DNA from: Pseudomonas sp. QS1027
Lineage (GTDB): Bacteria; Pseudomonadota; Gammaproteobacteria; Pseudomonadales; Pseudomonadaceae
Reading direction: 5' to 3'
Length of the DNA stretch: 64,000 bases
NCBI RefSeq assembly: GCF_002814235.1
Contig: NZ_PHSU01000009.1
Location: forward strand, 1 to 64,000
The notes beneath the pieces are model-generated. The model worked only from the letters and a program-made list of their open reading frames with translations. It was not told where the DNA came from and searched no databases. This document shows, piece by piece, positions 55,217 to 64,000 of the stretch. Each line of letters opens with the position of its first letter. Within the stretch, counting starts at the first letter, position 1. The translations under genes and the position numbers were made by a program.

Positions 55217-56740
55217 ATGTCCCAGGCTGAAAAAATCGTTATCGCCGACGCCCCGTTGCGTTGGCAGGATGTGGTCGCGGTGGCCCGTCATGGCGCGTTG
55301 CTCGAACTGGCGCCGCAGACCTGGGCACGGATCGACAATGCCCAGGCCATCGTCCAGCGCATCGTCGTCAGCGGTGAGCGCGCCTATGGCGTGAACACCG
55401 GCCTCGGCGCGCTGTGCAATGTCTCGCTGTCCGGCGAACAACTCAGCCAGTTGTCGCGCAACACCCTGCTCAGCCATGCCTGCGGCGTCGGCGCGGTGCT
55501 GCCCGACGAACAGACCCGGGCCATCCTCTGCGCCGCCATCGTCAACTACAGCCACGGCAAATCCGGCCTGCACCGTCAGGTGGTCGAAGCCCTGCTGGCC
55601 CTGCTCAACCGGGGTATTACCCCGCAAGTGCCGGCCCAGGGCTCGGTGGGTTACCTGACCCATATGGCCCATATCGGCATTGCCCTGCTCGGTGTCGGCC
55701 AGGTCAGCTATCGCGGGCAGATCGTCCCGGCGCAACAGGCGCTGGCCGAGGAAGGCCTGCAACCGGTGCAACTGGGGGCCAAGGACGGTCTCTGCCTGGT
55801 CAACGGCACGCCGTGCATGACCGGCCTGAGCTGCCTGGCATTGGCCGATGCGACCCGCCTGCTGCAATGGGCCGATGTGGTCGGCGCCATGAGCTTCGAG
55901 GCCCAGCGTGGGCAGATCGCCGCGTTCGACGCGGAAATCATTGCGCTCAAGCCCCATCCCGGCATGCAGCAGGTCGGCAACAACCTGCGCAGCCTGCTCG
56001 ACGGCAGTGAAGTGATCGCCGCCAGCCTGGGGATTCGGACCCAGGACGCCCTGAGCCTGCGTTCCATCCCGCAAGTCCACGGCGCTGCCCGCGACCAGCT
56101 GGAGCACGCCACCCGGCAGATCGAAATCGAACTCAACGGTTGCACCGACAACCCGCTGCTGTTGGGTACGCCGGACAACTACCGGGTGATGTCCCAGGCC
56201 AACCCCCATGGCCAATCGGTGGCCCTGGCGGCGGACCTGCTGGCGATTGCCATGGCGGAAATCGGCTCGATTGCCGAACGCCGTCTCGACCGTCTGATCA
56301 ACCCCCATGTCAGCGGCCTGCCGGCCTTCCTGGTGAGCAACCCCGGGGTCAACTCCGGGATGATGATCGTGCAGTACGTCGCCGCGTCCCTCTGTGCGGA
56401 AAACCGCCAGTTGGCGCAGCCGGCGGTGCTCGACAACTACGTCACCTCGGGCCTGCAGGAAGACCACCTGAGCCTGGGCACCAACGCCGCGCTGAAATTG
56501 CACCGGGCCCTGGAAAACTGCACGCAGATCCTCGCCATCGAGTATCTGCTGGCGGCCCAGGCCTTCGAGTTCCTCAAGGAGCAGCGCTTCGGCGCCGGCA
56601 CCGAGCGGGCCTGGAAACTGCTGCGCGAGCGCGTTCCGGCCTACGACCAGGACCGCTGGCTGGCACCGGACATCGCCAGCGCGGCGAGCTTGCTCAAAGA
56701 CCCCCTATTGATCCAGGGCAGGTTTCCCGACCTGCACTGA
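55217..56740 (+). CDS. hutH1: histidase paralogue lacking the MIO triad
   Basis: 507-residue member of the aromatic amino acid lyase family. Where the catalytic cofactor MIO forms from Ala-Ser-Gly, this protein reads GSVGYLTHMAH (residues 142-152) while the neighbour reads [14 protein letters not shown]: an alignment needs a gap of exactly three residues at A-S-G. Other active-site blocks are altered or kept: AYGVNTGLG and LQEDHLSLG kept; NGTQ is [12 protein letters not shown] is LSLRSIPQ. The reading frame is intact over full length, so it is not a simple pseudogene. Standard histidase activity is not expected; a binding, regulatory or different catalytic role is possible. Confidence 0.9.
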   Translation: MSQAEKIVIADAPLRWQDVVAVARHGALLELAPQTWARIDNAQAIVQRIVVSGERAYGVNTGLGALCNVSLSGEQLSQLSRNTLLSHACGVGAVLPDEQTRAILCAAIVNYSHGKSGLHRQVVEALLALLNRGITPQVPAQGSVGYLTHMAHIGIALLGVGQVSYRGQIVPAQQALAEEGLQPVQLGAKDGLCLVNGTPCMTGLSCLALADATRLLQWADVVGAMSFEAQRGQIAAFDAEIIALKPHPGMQQVGNNLRSLLDGSEVIAASLGIRTQDALSLRSIPQVHGAARDQLEHATRQIEIELNGCTDNPLLLGTPDNYRVMSQANPHGQSVALAADLLAIAMAEIGSIAERRLDRLINPHVSGLPAFLVSNPGVNSGMMIVQYVAASLCAENRQLAQPAVLDNYVTSGLQEDHLSLGTNAALKLHRALENCTQILAIEYLLAAQAFEFLKEQRFGAGTERAWKLLRERVPAYDQDRWLAPDIASAASLLKDPLLIQGRFPDLH

Positions 56741-56849
56741 TTCCACGAATAACCAGCGTGCCAAGGCGCCTCCGGCTCAAAAAGTCGGCGGCGACGGATA
56801 ACGGAAGCTTCCGGAGCGTCTGGTAGTTGATAAAACTCTCAAAAGGAGC

Positions 56850-58388
56850 ATGAATGTGACTGCGTTGAACCTGATTCCCGGCCAACTGAGCCTGGCCCAA
56901 CTGCGTGCCATCTACCAGCAGCCGGTGAAACTGACCCTGGACCACAGTGCCTCGGCACAGATCGAAGCCAGCGTCGCCTGCGTCGAACAGATCCTCGCCG
57001 AGAACCGCACCGCCTACGGCATCAACACCGGTTTCGGCCTGCTGGCCTCGACCCGGATCGCCAGCGAAGACCTGGAAAACCTCCAGCGCTCCCTGGTGCT
57101 GTCCCATGCCGCCGGTGTCGGCGTGCCGATCAGCGACGCGCTGGTGCGGCTGATCATGGTGCTCAAGGTCAACAGCCTGAGCCGTGGTTTCTCCGGGATT
57201 CGCCGCCAGGTGATCGACGCGCTGATCGCCCTGATCAATGCGGAGGTCTACCCGCACATTCCGTTGAAAGGTTCGGTGGGTGCTTCCGGCGACCTCGCGC
57301 CGCTGGCCCATATGTCCCTGGTGCTGCTGGGTGAAGGCAAGGCCCGCTACAAGGGCGAATGGCTGGATGCCCACGCCGCGCTGAAACAGGCCGGCCTGCA
57401 GCCGCTGACCCTGGCCGCGAAGGAAGGCCTGGCGCTGCTCAACGGCACCCAGGTATCCACCGCCTATGCCCTGCGCGGTCTGTTCGAAGGCGAAGACCTG
57501 TTCGCCGGTGCCCTGGTCAGCGGTGCGCTGACGGTTGAAGCGGTACTGGGTTCGCGTTCGCCGTTCGACCCGCGCATCCATGCCGCCCGTGGTCAACATG
57601 GCCAGATCGATGCCGCTGCCGCTTATCGCCACCTGTTGGGCGAGCGCACCGAAGTGTCCGACTCCCACGAGAACTGCGAGAAGGTCCAGGACCCGTACTC
57701 CCTGCGCTGCCAGCCACAGGTCATGGGCGCCTGCCTGACCCAGTTCCGCCAGGCCGCCGAAGTGCTGGTGATCGAAGCCAACGCCGTGTCCGACAACCCG
57801 CTGGTGTTCGCTGCCGAAGGTGATGTGATCTCCGGCGGCAACTTCCACGCCGAGCCGGTGGCCATGGCCGCTGACAACCTGGCGTTGGCGATTGCCGAAA
57901 TCGGTTCCCTGAGCGAGCGCCGCATCTCGCTGATGATGGACAAGCACATGTCGCAACTGCCGCCGTTCCTGGTGGCCAACGGTGGCGTCAACTCCGGCTT
58001 CATGATTGCCCAGGTGACCGCCGCGGCCCTCGCCAGCGAGAACAAGGCCCTGGCGCACCCCCACAGCGTGGACAGCCTGCCGACTTCCGCCAACCAGGAA
58101 GACCATGTGTCGATGGCCCCGGCAGCCGGCAAGCGTCTGTGGGAAATGGCTGAAAACACCCGTGGGATTCTGGCAGTGGAATGGCTGGCGGCTTGCCAGG
58201 GTCTGGATCTGCGCAATGGCCTGAAAACCTCGCCGGCCCTGGAAACCGCGCGGGCGACCTTGCGTGAGGAAGTGGCGTACTACGAGAAGGACCGTTTCTT
58301 CGCCCCGGATATCGAGGCGGCCACCGAGTTGCTGGCCTCCCGTTGCCTGAATGCGCTGGTCCCGGCGAAGTTGCTGCCAAGCCTGTAA
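56850..58388 (+). CDS. hutH: histidine ammonia-lyase
   Basis: Deaminates histidine to urocanate. 512 residues, full length. The MIO triad is Ala145-Ser146-Gly147 in [30 protein letters not shown] (catalytic Tyr), [25 protein letters not shown] and [10 protein letters not shown] (Glu) are all present. This is the copy expected to supply histidase activity (HutH2 in P. fluorescens naming). ATG 56850 follows AAAAGGAG; a GTG at 56856 is also possible. Confidence 0.98.
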   Translation: MNVTALNLIPGQLSLAQLRAIYQQPVKLTLDHSASAQIEASVACVEQILAENRTAYGINTGFGLLASTRIASEDLENLQRSLVLSHAAGVGVPISDALVRLIMVLKVNSLSRGFSGIRRQVIDALIALINAEVYPHIPLKGSVGASGDLAPLAHMSLVLLGEGKARYKGEWLDAHAALKQAGLQPLTLAAKEGLALLNGTQVSTAYALRGLFEGEDLFAGALVSGALTVEAVLGSRSPFDPRIHAARGQHGQIDAAAAYRHLLGERTEVSDSHENCEKVQDPYSLRCQPQVMGACLTQFRQAAEVLVIEANAVSDNPLVFAAEGDVISGGNFHAEPVAMAADNLALAIAEIGSLSERRISLMMDKHMSQLPPFLVANGGVNSGFMIAQVTAAALASENKALAHPHSVDSLPTSANQEDHVSMAPAAGKRLWEMAENTRGILAVEWLAACQGLDLRNGLKTSPALETARATLREEVAYYEKDRFFAPDIEAATELLASRCLNALVPAKLLPSL

Positions 58389-58601
58389 GCGTTGCCCGAG
58401 AACGGACTGGGGTTGAGCCCGCTCGCCACAAGGTGGTGGGTCAGCCAGTTTGCGGGTTGTTGCCACCCGGCAGATGCGTTTTGCCTGCGCGTGCCGGGTT
58501 GGGTACTCTGCGACCCCTTTTGCGGCCGGGCGGCCGCAAGACACTCGCCATCAGTCTGATTCTCATCGAGTTTTACCGATAAGAATAATTAAGGACGAGC
58601 A

Positions 58602-60011
58602 ATGCAACAGCAAGTCAAAGGTTTGAAACGCGGGCTCTCGGCCCGACATATTCGCTTCATGGCCCTGGGGTCGGCTATCGGCACCGGGCTGTTCTACGGT
58701 TCCGCCTCGGCCATCCAGATGGCCGGCCCGGCCGTGCTGCTGGCTTACCTGATCGGCGGCGCCGCGGTATTCATGGTCATGCGCGCCCTCGGCGAAATGG
58801 CCGTGCACGATCCGGTCGCCGGTTCCTTCGGTCACTACGCCAGCACCTACATCGGTCCCCGTTCCGGTTTTATCCTCGGTTGGACCTATGCGTTCGAGAT
58901 GGTCATCGTCGGCCTGGCCGACGTCACCGCCTTCGGCATCTATATGGGCTTCTGGTTTCCCGACGTCGATCGCTGGATCTGGGTCCTCGGCGTGGTCTTC
59001 TTCATCGGCGCCCTGAACCTGTGCACGGTCAAGGTCTTCGGCGAAATGGAGTTCTGGCTGTCGCTGCTCAAGGTCGGTGCCATTGTCGCGATGATCCTCG
59101 GTGGCTTCGGCATCATGTTCTTCGGCATCAGCACGGCCACGCCCTCGGCGAGCGTCGGTATCAGCAACCTCTGGAGCCACGGCGGCTTCATGCCCAACGG
59201 CGCGGCCGGGATGATCGCCTCGTTCGCGGTGGTCATGTTCGCTTTCGGCGGCATCGAGATCATCGGCGTCACCGCCGGTGAAGCCCAGGACCCGCAGCGG
59301 GTGATCCCCAAGGCGATCAACGCGGTGCCACTGCGCATCCTGCTGTTCTACGTGCTGACCCTGTTCGTGCTGATGTCCCTCTACCCGTGGCAGCAGATCG
59401 GCAACCAGGGCAGCCCCTTCGTGCAGATCTTCCAGAACCTGGGCATAGGTTCGGCGGCGACTATCCTCAATATCGTGGTGATCTCGGCGGCCATTTCCGC
59501 CATCAACAGCGATATCTTCGGCGCCGGGCGCATGATGTACGGCCTGGCCCAGCAAGGGCATGCGCCCAAGGGCTTCGCCAAGCTGTCCCGCGCCGGCGTG
59601 CCGTGGATGACCGTGGTGGTCATGGCCGTCGCGCTACTGCTGGGCGTGCTGCTCAACTACCTGATCCCGGAAGACGTATTCCTGCTGATCGCTTCCATCG
59701 CCACCTTCGCTACCGTGTGGGTGTGGATCATGATTCTGCTCACCCAGGTGGCCATGCGCCGTTCCATGAGCCGTGAACAGGCCGCGCAACTGAAATTCCC
59801 GGTGCCGTTCTGGCCCTATGCGCCGATGGCGGCGATTGCCTTCATGGTGTTTATCTTCGGCGTGCTGGGCTATTTCCCCGACACCCGGCCAGCGCTGATC
59901 GTGGGTGCGATCTGGATCGGCCTGCTGGTGCTGGCCTACCAGGTCTGGGTCAAGCCGACGGCGGCCCGGGTCGCGCGCGCTCAGCAAGAACCTGCTTTGT
60001 CTCATCGATAA
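58602..60011 (+). CDS. hutTh: histidine permease, APC family (ProY-like)
   Basis: 469 residues, about 12 membrane segments of the amino acid-polyamine-cation type. It begins [20 protein letters not shown] followed by TGLFYGSA, then [27 protein letters not shown] and [17 protein letters not shown]. Called HutTh in P. fluorescens and reported as the main histidine transporter there. It lies 213 bp after hutH2 and 18 bp before hutI. Confidence 0.9.
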   Translation: MQQQVKGLKRGLSARHIRFMALGSAIGTGLFYGSASAIQMAGPAVLLAYLIGGAAVFMVMRALGEMAVHDPVAGSFGHYASTYIGPRSGFILGWTYAFEMVIVGLADVTAFGIYMGFWFPDVDRWIWVLGVVFFIGALNLCTVKVFGEMEFWLSLLKVGAIVAMILGGFGIMFFGISTATPSASVGISNLWSHGGFMPNGAAGMIASFAVVMFAFGGIEIIGVTAGEAQDPQRVIPKAINAVPLRILLFYVLTLFVLMSLYPWQQIGNQGSPFVQIFQNLGIGSAATILNIVVISAAISAINSDIFGAGRMMYGLAQQGHAPKGFAKLSRAGVPWMTVVVMAVALLLGVLLNYLIPEDVFLLIASIATFATVWVWIMILLTQVAMRRSMSREQAAQLKFPVPFWPYAPMAAIAFMVFIFGVLGYFPDTRPALIVGAIWIGLLVLAYQVWVKPTAARVARAQQEPALSHR

Positions 60012-60028
60012 CCTAACGGAGGCCCCGG

Positions 60029-61234
60029 ATGAAAACGCTTTGGCAGAACTGTCACGTTGCAAGCATGGCGCAAGGCACTTACTCGATCATCGAGGATGCC
60101 GCCATTGTGACCGTGGCGTCGACGATCGAGTGGATCGGCCCGCGCGCCGAGCTGCCGGCGGCGGATTATCCACGGGTCGAGGACCTGGACGGGGCCTGGG
60201 TCACGCCGGGGCTGATCGATTGCCACACCCACACGGTGTTTGGCGGCAACCGCAGCGGTGAATTCGAGCAGCGCCTGCAAGGCGTGAGTTATGCCGAGAT
60301 CGCCGCCGCCGGTGGCGGGATTGCCAGTACCGTGCGGGCGACCCGAGCCGCCAGTGAGGACGAACTGTTCGCCAGCGCCCGGCAACGCCTGACCTGCCTG
60401 CTGCGCGATGGCGTGACCAGCGTCGAGATCAAGTCCGGCTACGGCCTGGACCTGGACAGCGAGCGCAAGATCCTCAAGGTGATTCGCCGCCTTGGCGCCG
60501 AGCTGCCGGTCAGCGTGCGCAGCACCTGCCTGGCGGCCCACGCCTTGCCGCCGGAATATACCGGGCGCGCCGACGACTACATCGAGCATATCTGCAGCGA
60601 AATGCTTCCGGCCCTGGCGGCTGAAGGCCTGGTGGATGCGGTGGACGCCTTCTGCGAATACCTGGCGTTTTCTCCCGATCAGGTCGAGCGGGTGTTCAAG
60701 GTCGCGCAACAACTGGGCTTGCCGGTGAAGCTGCATGCCGAGCAGTTGTCGTCACTGCATGGTTCGAGCCTGGCAGCGCGTTACCAGGCGCTGTCGGCGG
60801 ACCACCTGGAATTCATGACCGAAGAGGACGCCATCGCCATGGCCGCCTCCGGTACCGTCGCGGTGCTGTTGCCCGGGGCGTTCTACTTTCTGCGCGAAAC
60901 CCAGTTGCCGCCGATGGATGCCCTGCGCAAGCACGGCGTGAAGCTGGCCATTGCCAGCGACCTCAACCCCGGCACTTCGCCAGCGCTGTCCCTGCGGTTG
61001 ATGCTGAACATGGCCTGCACCCTGTTCCGCATGACCCCGGAAGAAGCCCTGGCCGGTGTCACCCAGCATGCCGCCACGGCGCTGGGCATGGGGGCGACCC
61101 ACGGCTCGCTGGAGATCGGCAAGGTTGCGGATTTCGTCGCCTGGCAGATCGAGCGGCCGGCGGACCTGGCCTACTGGCTGGGCGGTGACTTGAGCAAGCG
61201 CGTCGTGCGCCATGGTGTCGAAGTACTGATCTAG
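60029..61234 (+). CDS. hutI: imidazolonepropionase
   Basis: Metal-dependent amidohydrolase opening imidazolonepropionate to formimidoylglutamate. 401 residues with the metal motif [33 protein letters not shown], the Zn His in [16 protein letters not shown] and the Asp in [19 protein letters not shown]. Followed after 11 bp by hutG. Confidence 0.98.
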   Translation: MKTLWQNCHVASMAQGTYSIIEDAAIVTVASTIEWIGPRAELPAADYPRVEDLDGAWVTPGLIDCHTHTVFGGNRSGEFEQRLQGVSYAEIAAAGGGIASTVRATRAASEDELFASARQRLTCLLRDGVTSVEIKSGYGLDLDSERKILKVIRRLGAELPVSVRSTCLAAHALPPEYTGRADDYIEHICSEMLPALAAEGLVDAVDAFCEYLAFSPDQVERVFKVAQQLGLPVKLHAEQLSSLHGSSLAARYQALSADHLEFMTEEDAIAMAASGTVAVLLPGAFYFLRETQLPPMDALRKHGVKLAIASDLNPGTSPALSLRLMLNMACTLFRMTPEEALAGVTQHAATALGMGATHGSLEIGKVADFVAWQIERPADLAYWLGGDLSKRVVRHGVEVLI

Positions 61235-61245
61235 GAGAGTGTCCT

Positions 61246-62049
61246 GTGGATAACGTTCTGAGTTTCAAACAAGGTCGCGTGCCGCTGTTGATCAGCATGC
61301 CCCATGCCGGTGTGCAACTGACCCCGGCGGTCAAGGCCGGGTTGGTCCCCGAGGCACAAAGCCTGGAGGACACCGACTGGCATATCCCGCGGCTCTATGA
61401 TTTCGCCGCCGAACTGGGCGCCAGTACCCTGGCGGCCAATTATTCGCGGTTTGTCATCGACCTGAACCGGCCGTCCGACGACAAGCCGCTGTATGCCGGT
61501 GCCACCACCGGCCTGTATCCGGCCACCCTGTTCAATGGCGAGCCGTTGTTCGTCGAAGGGCAGGTGCCGTCGGCCGAAGAGCGGGCGAACTACCTGGAGC
61601 AGGTCTGGACGCCGTACCACCAGACCTTGCAGCAGGAGCTGGCGCGGCTCAAGGCCGAGTTCGGCTATGCCTTGCTGTTCGACGCCCACTCGATCCGCTC
61701 GGTGGTCCCGCACCTGTTCGATGGCAAGCTGCCGGACTTCAACCTGGGCACCTTCAATGGTGCCAGCTGCGATCCGCAACTGGCGGCGCGGCTGGAAGGC
61801 ATCTGTGCCGCACATCCAGCCTACAGCCATGTGCTGAACGGGCGCTTCAAGGGCGGGCATATCACCCGTCACTATGGCGACCCGGCGCAGGACATCCACG
61901 CGGTGCAGCTCGAGTTGGGGCAGTGCACCTACATGGAAGAGTTCGAACCGTTCAACTACCGCAGCGACCTGGCGGAACCGACGCGGGTAGTGCTCAAGGA
62001 ACTGCTGCAAGGCCTGCTGGCCTGGGGCCGCGAGCACTACGGGCGCTGA
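61246..62049 (+). CDS. hutG: N-formylglutamate deformylase
   Basis: Final step of the five-step route, releasing formate and glutamate. 267 residues from GTG 61246 (VDNVLSFKQGRVPLLISMPH). The FGase fold shows ISMPHAGVQL, FVIDLNRPSDDKPLYAGA, FDAHSIRSVVP and GHITRHYGDPAQDIHAVQLE. SD AGGAGAG. Together with HutF it shows the organism uses the formylglutamate branch rather than direct formiminoglutamase. Confidence 0.97.
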   Translation: MDNVLSFKQGRVPLLISMPHAGVQLTPAVKAGLVPEAQSLEDTDWHIPRLYDFAAELGASTLAANYSRFVIDLNRPSDDKPLYAGATTGLYPATLFNGEPLFVEGQVPSAEERANYLEQVWTPYHQTLQQELARLKAEFGYALLFDAHSIRSVVPHLFDGKLPDFNLGTFNGASCDPQLAARLEGICAAHPAYSHVLNGRFKGGHITRHYGDPAQDIHAVQLELGQCTYMEEFEPFNYRSDLAEPTRVVLKELLQGLLAWGREHYGR

Positions 62050-62050
62050 T

Positions 62051-62971
62051 TTATCCCGGGAGCACCTCGACGCCCGGGCTCAGGAAGTCGATGTGATAGC
62101 CGCTGGCGCCGTCCCCCAGGCCCACATGCACACCGCTGACGCCTTCGTTCATCGGCGAGTTGTGGCTGTAGTTGATGTTCGGTCCGATGGTGTCGTTGAC
62201 GCCGATGGCGAATTCGCTCAGGAACAGCCCCCGGTCGCCGGCGGCCCGCGCCAGCAGGCCGGCATATTCCTGCCCGGCGACCTTGAACGAGCGCACCTGG
62301 TTGTGTTCGATGTGCAGCCAGGCCTGGTGCCTGGCAACACGTTGCATCAATTCCAGCAGCTGTTCGTCGACGCCGCCGGCCGGCGGCGTCCTGCGCCGGC
62401 CCTGGGACGTCAGCAGGCCGCTGATGCGCAGGATACCGTTCAGTTGAAAGAGATCGGGACTGTCCGGGCGCATGTGCGCGTAATGCACTTCGAACAACTC
62501 CGAGACGGACAGGACGAATTGGTTGCTGATTTCGTCGCGGGTCGTGACGTAGGGGGCCGAGCGGCTTTTCAGCCAGACGTCGGCCCGTGAGCCTTCGCCG
62601 GCCAGGTGCAGGCGTTGGTGCCGGCTCAAGAGCTTGAGATGGTCACGCTGGCGCCTCAGGCAGTCGGCGAAATCGCTGCGCAGTAACAGCATCAGGCTGT
62701 ACAACGCATTTTCCAGGCCCGGGTCGAAGGCGTGCAGCGGGCAGAGGATGCTCTGTTTTTCCCGGGTCCTGGCCGCGCGCTCGTAAAACTGCCGGGCACC
62801 CTGGTTGGTGAAGGAAAACACCAGGCTTTGCGCCGGCAGCGGTTCGGTCGAGTCGACGGCGGCGGCGTCCAGCCCCAGTTCCGAGAGGGCGCGGATAAAC
62901 ATTTCGTTGTCAGCGAGGATGATGGCTTTCTCCGGGTAGGAAAGCAGGCCCGGCAAACAGTCTTGTTGCAT
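62051..62971 (-). CDS. M29/NicX-like protein of unknown function
   Basis: 306 residues from ATG 62971 (AAAGGGAG upstream). The N-terminal 190 residues match nothing I recognise (KAIILADNEMFIRALSELGL onward). The C-terminal third recalls the thermophilic M29 aminopeptidase / NicX fold: FKVAGQEYAGLLARAAGDRG, LSEFAIGVND and GVSGVHVGLGDGASGYHID. Not all metal ligands of M29 enzymes can be placed with confidence. It is convergent with hutG (one base apart) and divergent from a proline iminopeptidase gene, so a role with small peptides is a guess. Family call tentative. Confidence 0.5.
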   Translation of the reverse strand: MQQDCLPGLLSYPEKAIILADNEMFIRALSELGLDAAAVDSTEPLPAQSLVFSFTNQGARQFYERAARTREKQSILCPLHAFDPGLENALYSLMLLLRSDFADCLRRQRDHLKLLSRHQRLHLAGEGSRADVWLKSRSAPYVTTRDEISNQFVLSVSELFEVHYAHMRPDSPDLFQLNGILRISGLLTSQGRRRTPPAGGVDEQLLELMQRVARHQAWLHIEHNQVRSFKVAGQEYAGLLARAAGDRGLFLSEFAIGVNDTIGPNINYSHNSPMNEGVSGVHVGLGDGASGYHIDFLSPGVEVLPG

Positions 62972-63243
62972 TGGAAACTCCCTTTCACTTTTGCACGGAT
63001 ACCCCGGCAGAACGGCTCCTGCCGCTCTACGTGACCTGACTATTGAAGCGTTTATCGGACCGACTTGAACACTGACCGAATGGCTAGGCAGCGTCCGACG
63101 GAAGGGAAACAGCGACAAATGCACCTGAGCACCCGCACTTTTGACAAGGGCATGCTGATTCTGCGTTTCGGGTTTATGATGCCGAACGACAGAATAATAT
63201 GAAGTCCCCATCAGGGATGACCTCGACCCCTACGGAGCGCGTG

Positions 63244-64000
63244 ATGCAGACTTTGTACCCGCAGATCAAACCTTACGCCCGGCACGATCTGGCCGTGGAT
63301 GAAACGCATGTACTGTATGTCGATGAGAGCGGTTCGCCGGAAGGCTTGCCGGTGGTGTTCATCCACGGAGGACCGGGAGCCGGCTGCGACGCCCAGAGCC
63401 GACGCTATTTCGACCCCAACCTGTTTCGCATCATCACCTTCGACCAGCGCGGTTGCGGGCGCTCGACTCCCCACGCGAGCCTGGAAAACAACACCACCTG
63501 GGACCTGGTGGCCGACCTTGAGCGGATTCGCCAGCACCTGGAAATCGACAAATGGGTGCTGTTCGGCGGCTCCTGGGGCTCGACGCTGTCCCTGGCCTAC
63601 GCCCAGACCCACGCGGAGCGGGTACATGGCCTGATCCTGCGGGGGATTTTCCTGGCCCGGCCACAGGACGTCGACTGGCTCTACCAGAGCGGCGCCGGCC
63701 GTCTGTTCCCGGATTACTGGCAGGACTACATGGCGCCGATTCCGCTGGATGAGCGCGACGACCTGCTCAACGCGTTCCACAAGCGCCTGACCGGCAACGA
63801 CCAGATCGCCCAGATGCACGCCGCCAAGGCCTGGTCCCTGTGGGAAGGCCGTACCGCGACCCTGCGTCCGAACCCGCTGGTGGTCGACCGCTTCTCCGAG
63901 CCGCAGCGCGCGCTGTCGATTGCCCGGATCGAATGCCACTACTTCACCAACGATTCCTTCCTCGAGCCCAACCAACTGATCCGCGACATGGACAAGATCG
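63244..64000 (+). CDS. pip: proline iminopeptidase (partial, runs off window)
   Basis: First 252 residues of an S33 peptidase that removes N-terminal proline; the family is about 320 long, so the 3' end is missing. Visible are HGGPGAGCDAQSRRYFDP (oxyanion region), FDQRGCGRSTPHA and the nucleophile elbow GGSWGSTLSLAYAQTH. Start ATG 63244 (MQTLYPQIKPYARHDLAVDE); a GTG lies just before it at 63241. Cytosolic, with no signal peptide. Divergent from the M29-like gene. Confidence 0.96.
   Translation, partial: MQTLYPQIKPYARHDLAVDETHVLYVDESGSPEGLPVVFIHGGPGAGCDAQSRRYFDPNLFRIITFDQRGCGRSTPHASLENNTTWDLVADLERIRQHLEIDKWVLFGGSWGSTLSLAYAQTHAERVHGLILRGIFLARPQDVDWLYQSGAGRLFPDYWQDYMAPIPLDERDDLLNAFHKRLTGNDQIAQMHAAKAWSLWEGRTATLRPNPLVVDRFSEPQRALSIARIECHYFTNDSFLEPNQLIRDMDKI

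Overview
The window is a GC-rich chromosomal segment of a Pseudomonas, most likely from the P. fluorescens complex. The evidence is the conserved gene order (asmA-mutY-yggX; hisBH-DUF2164-hisAF; gpmI-envC-ctpA; secB-trmL-ntrBC; glnA, thiI, typA; the complete hut cluster), sigma-54 promoters of pseudomonad type, and dispersed REP elements with arms like TGTAGGAGC. Nearly all of it is core genome. Species was not determined.

Layout. 1-3.1 kb: a LuxR-type regulator with an intact acyl-homoserine-lactone pocket and a small hydrolase border a decayed accessory patch next to tRNA-Phe, which keeps remnants of an IS3-family transposase and a P4-type integrase. 3.2-7.2 kb: asmA, mutY, yggX and a GNAT gene, leftward. 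7.5-13.3 kb: an OFA-family transporter, then hisB-hisH-DUF2164-hisA-hisF and a solute-binding protein. 13.3-18.4 kb: gpmI, envC, ctpA and a divergent polysaccharide deacetylase, leftward. 18.6-20.7 kb: rhodanese-like, grxC, secB, trmL and a small membrane protein. 20.7-24.1 kb: a tandem array of about 86-bp structured repeats behind its own sigma-54 promoter, beside ntrC and ntrB. 24.4-28.5 kb: two DUF4124 genes, a secreted chorismate mutase, a cupin and glnA. 28.8-42.4 kb: thiI, typA, a YkgJ protein, glgP, a DUF2339/DUF3999 pair, fbp and DUF924. 42.5-45.6 kb: a chemoreceptor and two lipoproteins. 45.8-62.0 kb: the hut regulon. 62.0-64 kb: an M29-like protein divergent from a proline iminopeptidase that runs off the end.

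Two regulatory themes stand out. Nitrogen control: ntrBC, glnA and the repeat RNA each have a candidate sigma-54 promoter, with NtrC-like sites upstream (perfect at ntrBC, weaker elsewhere). The locus between ntrC and the small membrane protein is where the NtrC/sigma-54-dependent sRNA NrsZ lies in P. aeruginosa; here it seems expanded to eight covarying stem-loops. Histidine catabolism: the hutU promoter stacks a CbrB-like enhancer, a sigma-54 box and a HutC operator. The pathway runs HutH, HutU, HutI, HutF, HutG, with three transport systems (HutTu, HutTh, HutXWV). The first of two histidase paralogues lacks exactly the Ala-Ser-Gly triad that makes the catalytic cofactor, so histidase activity should rest on the second.
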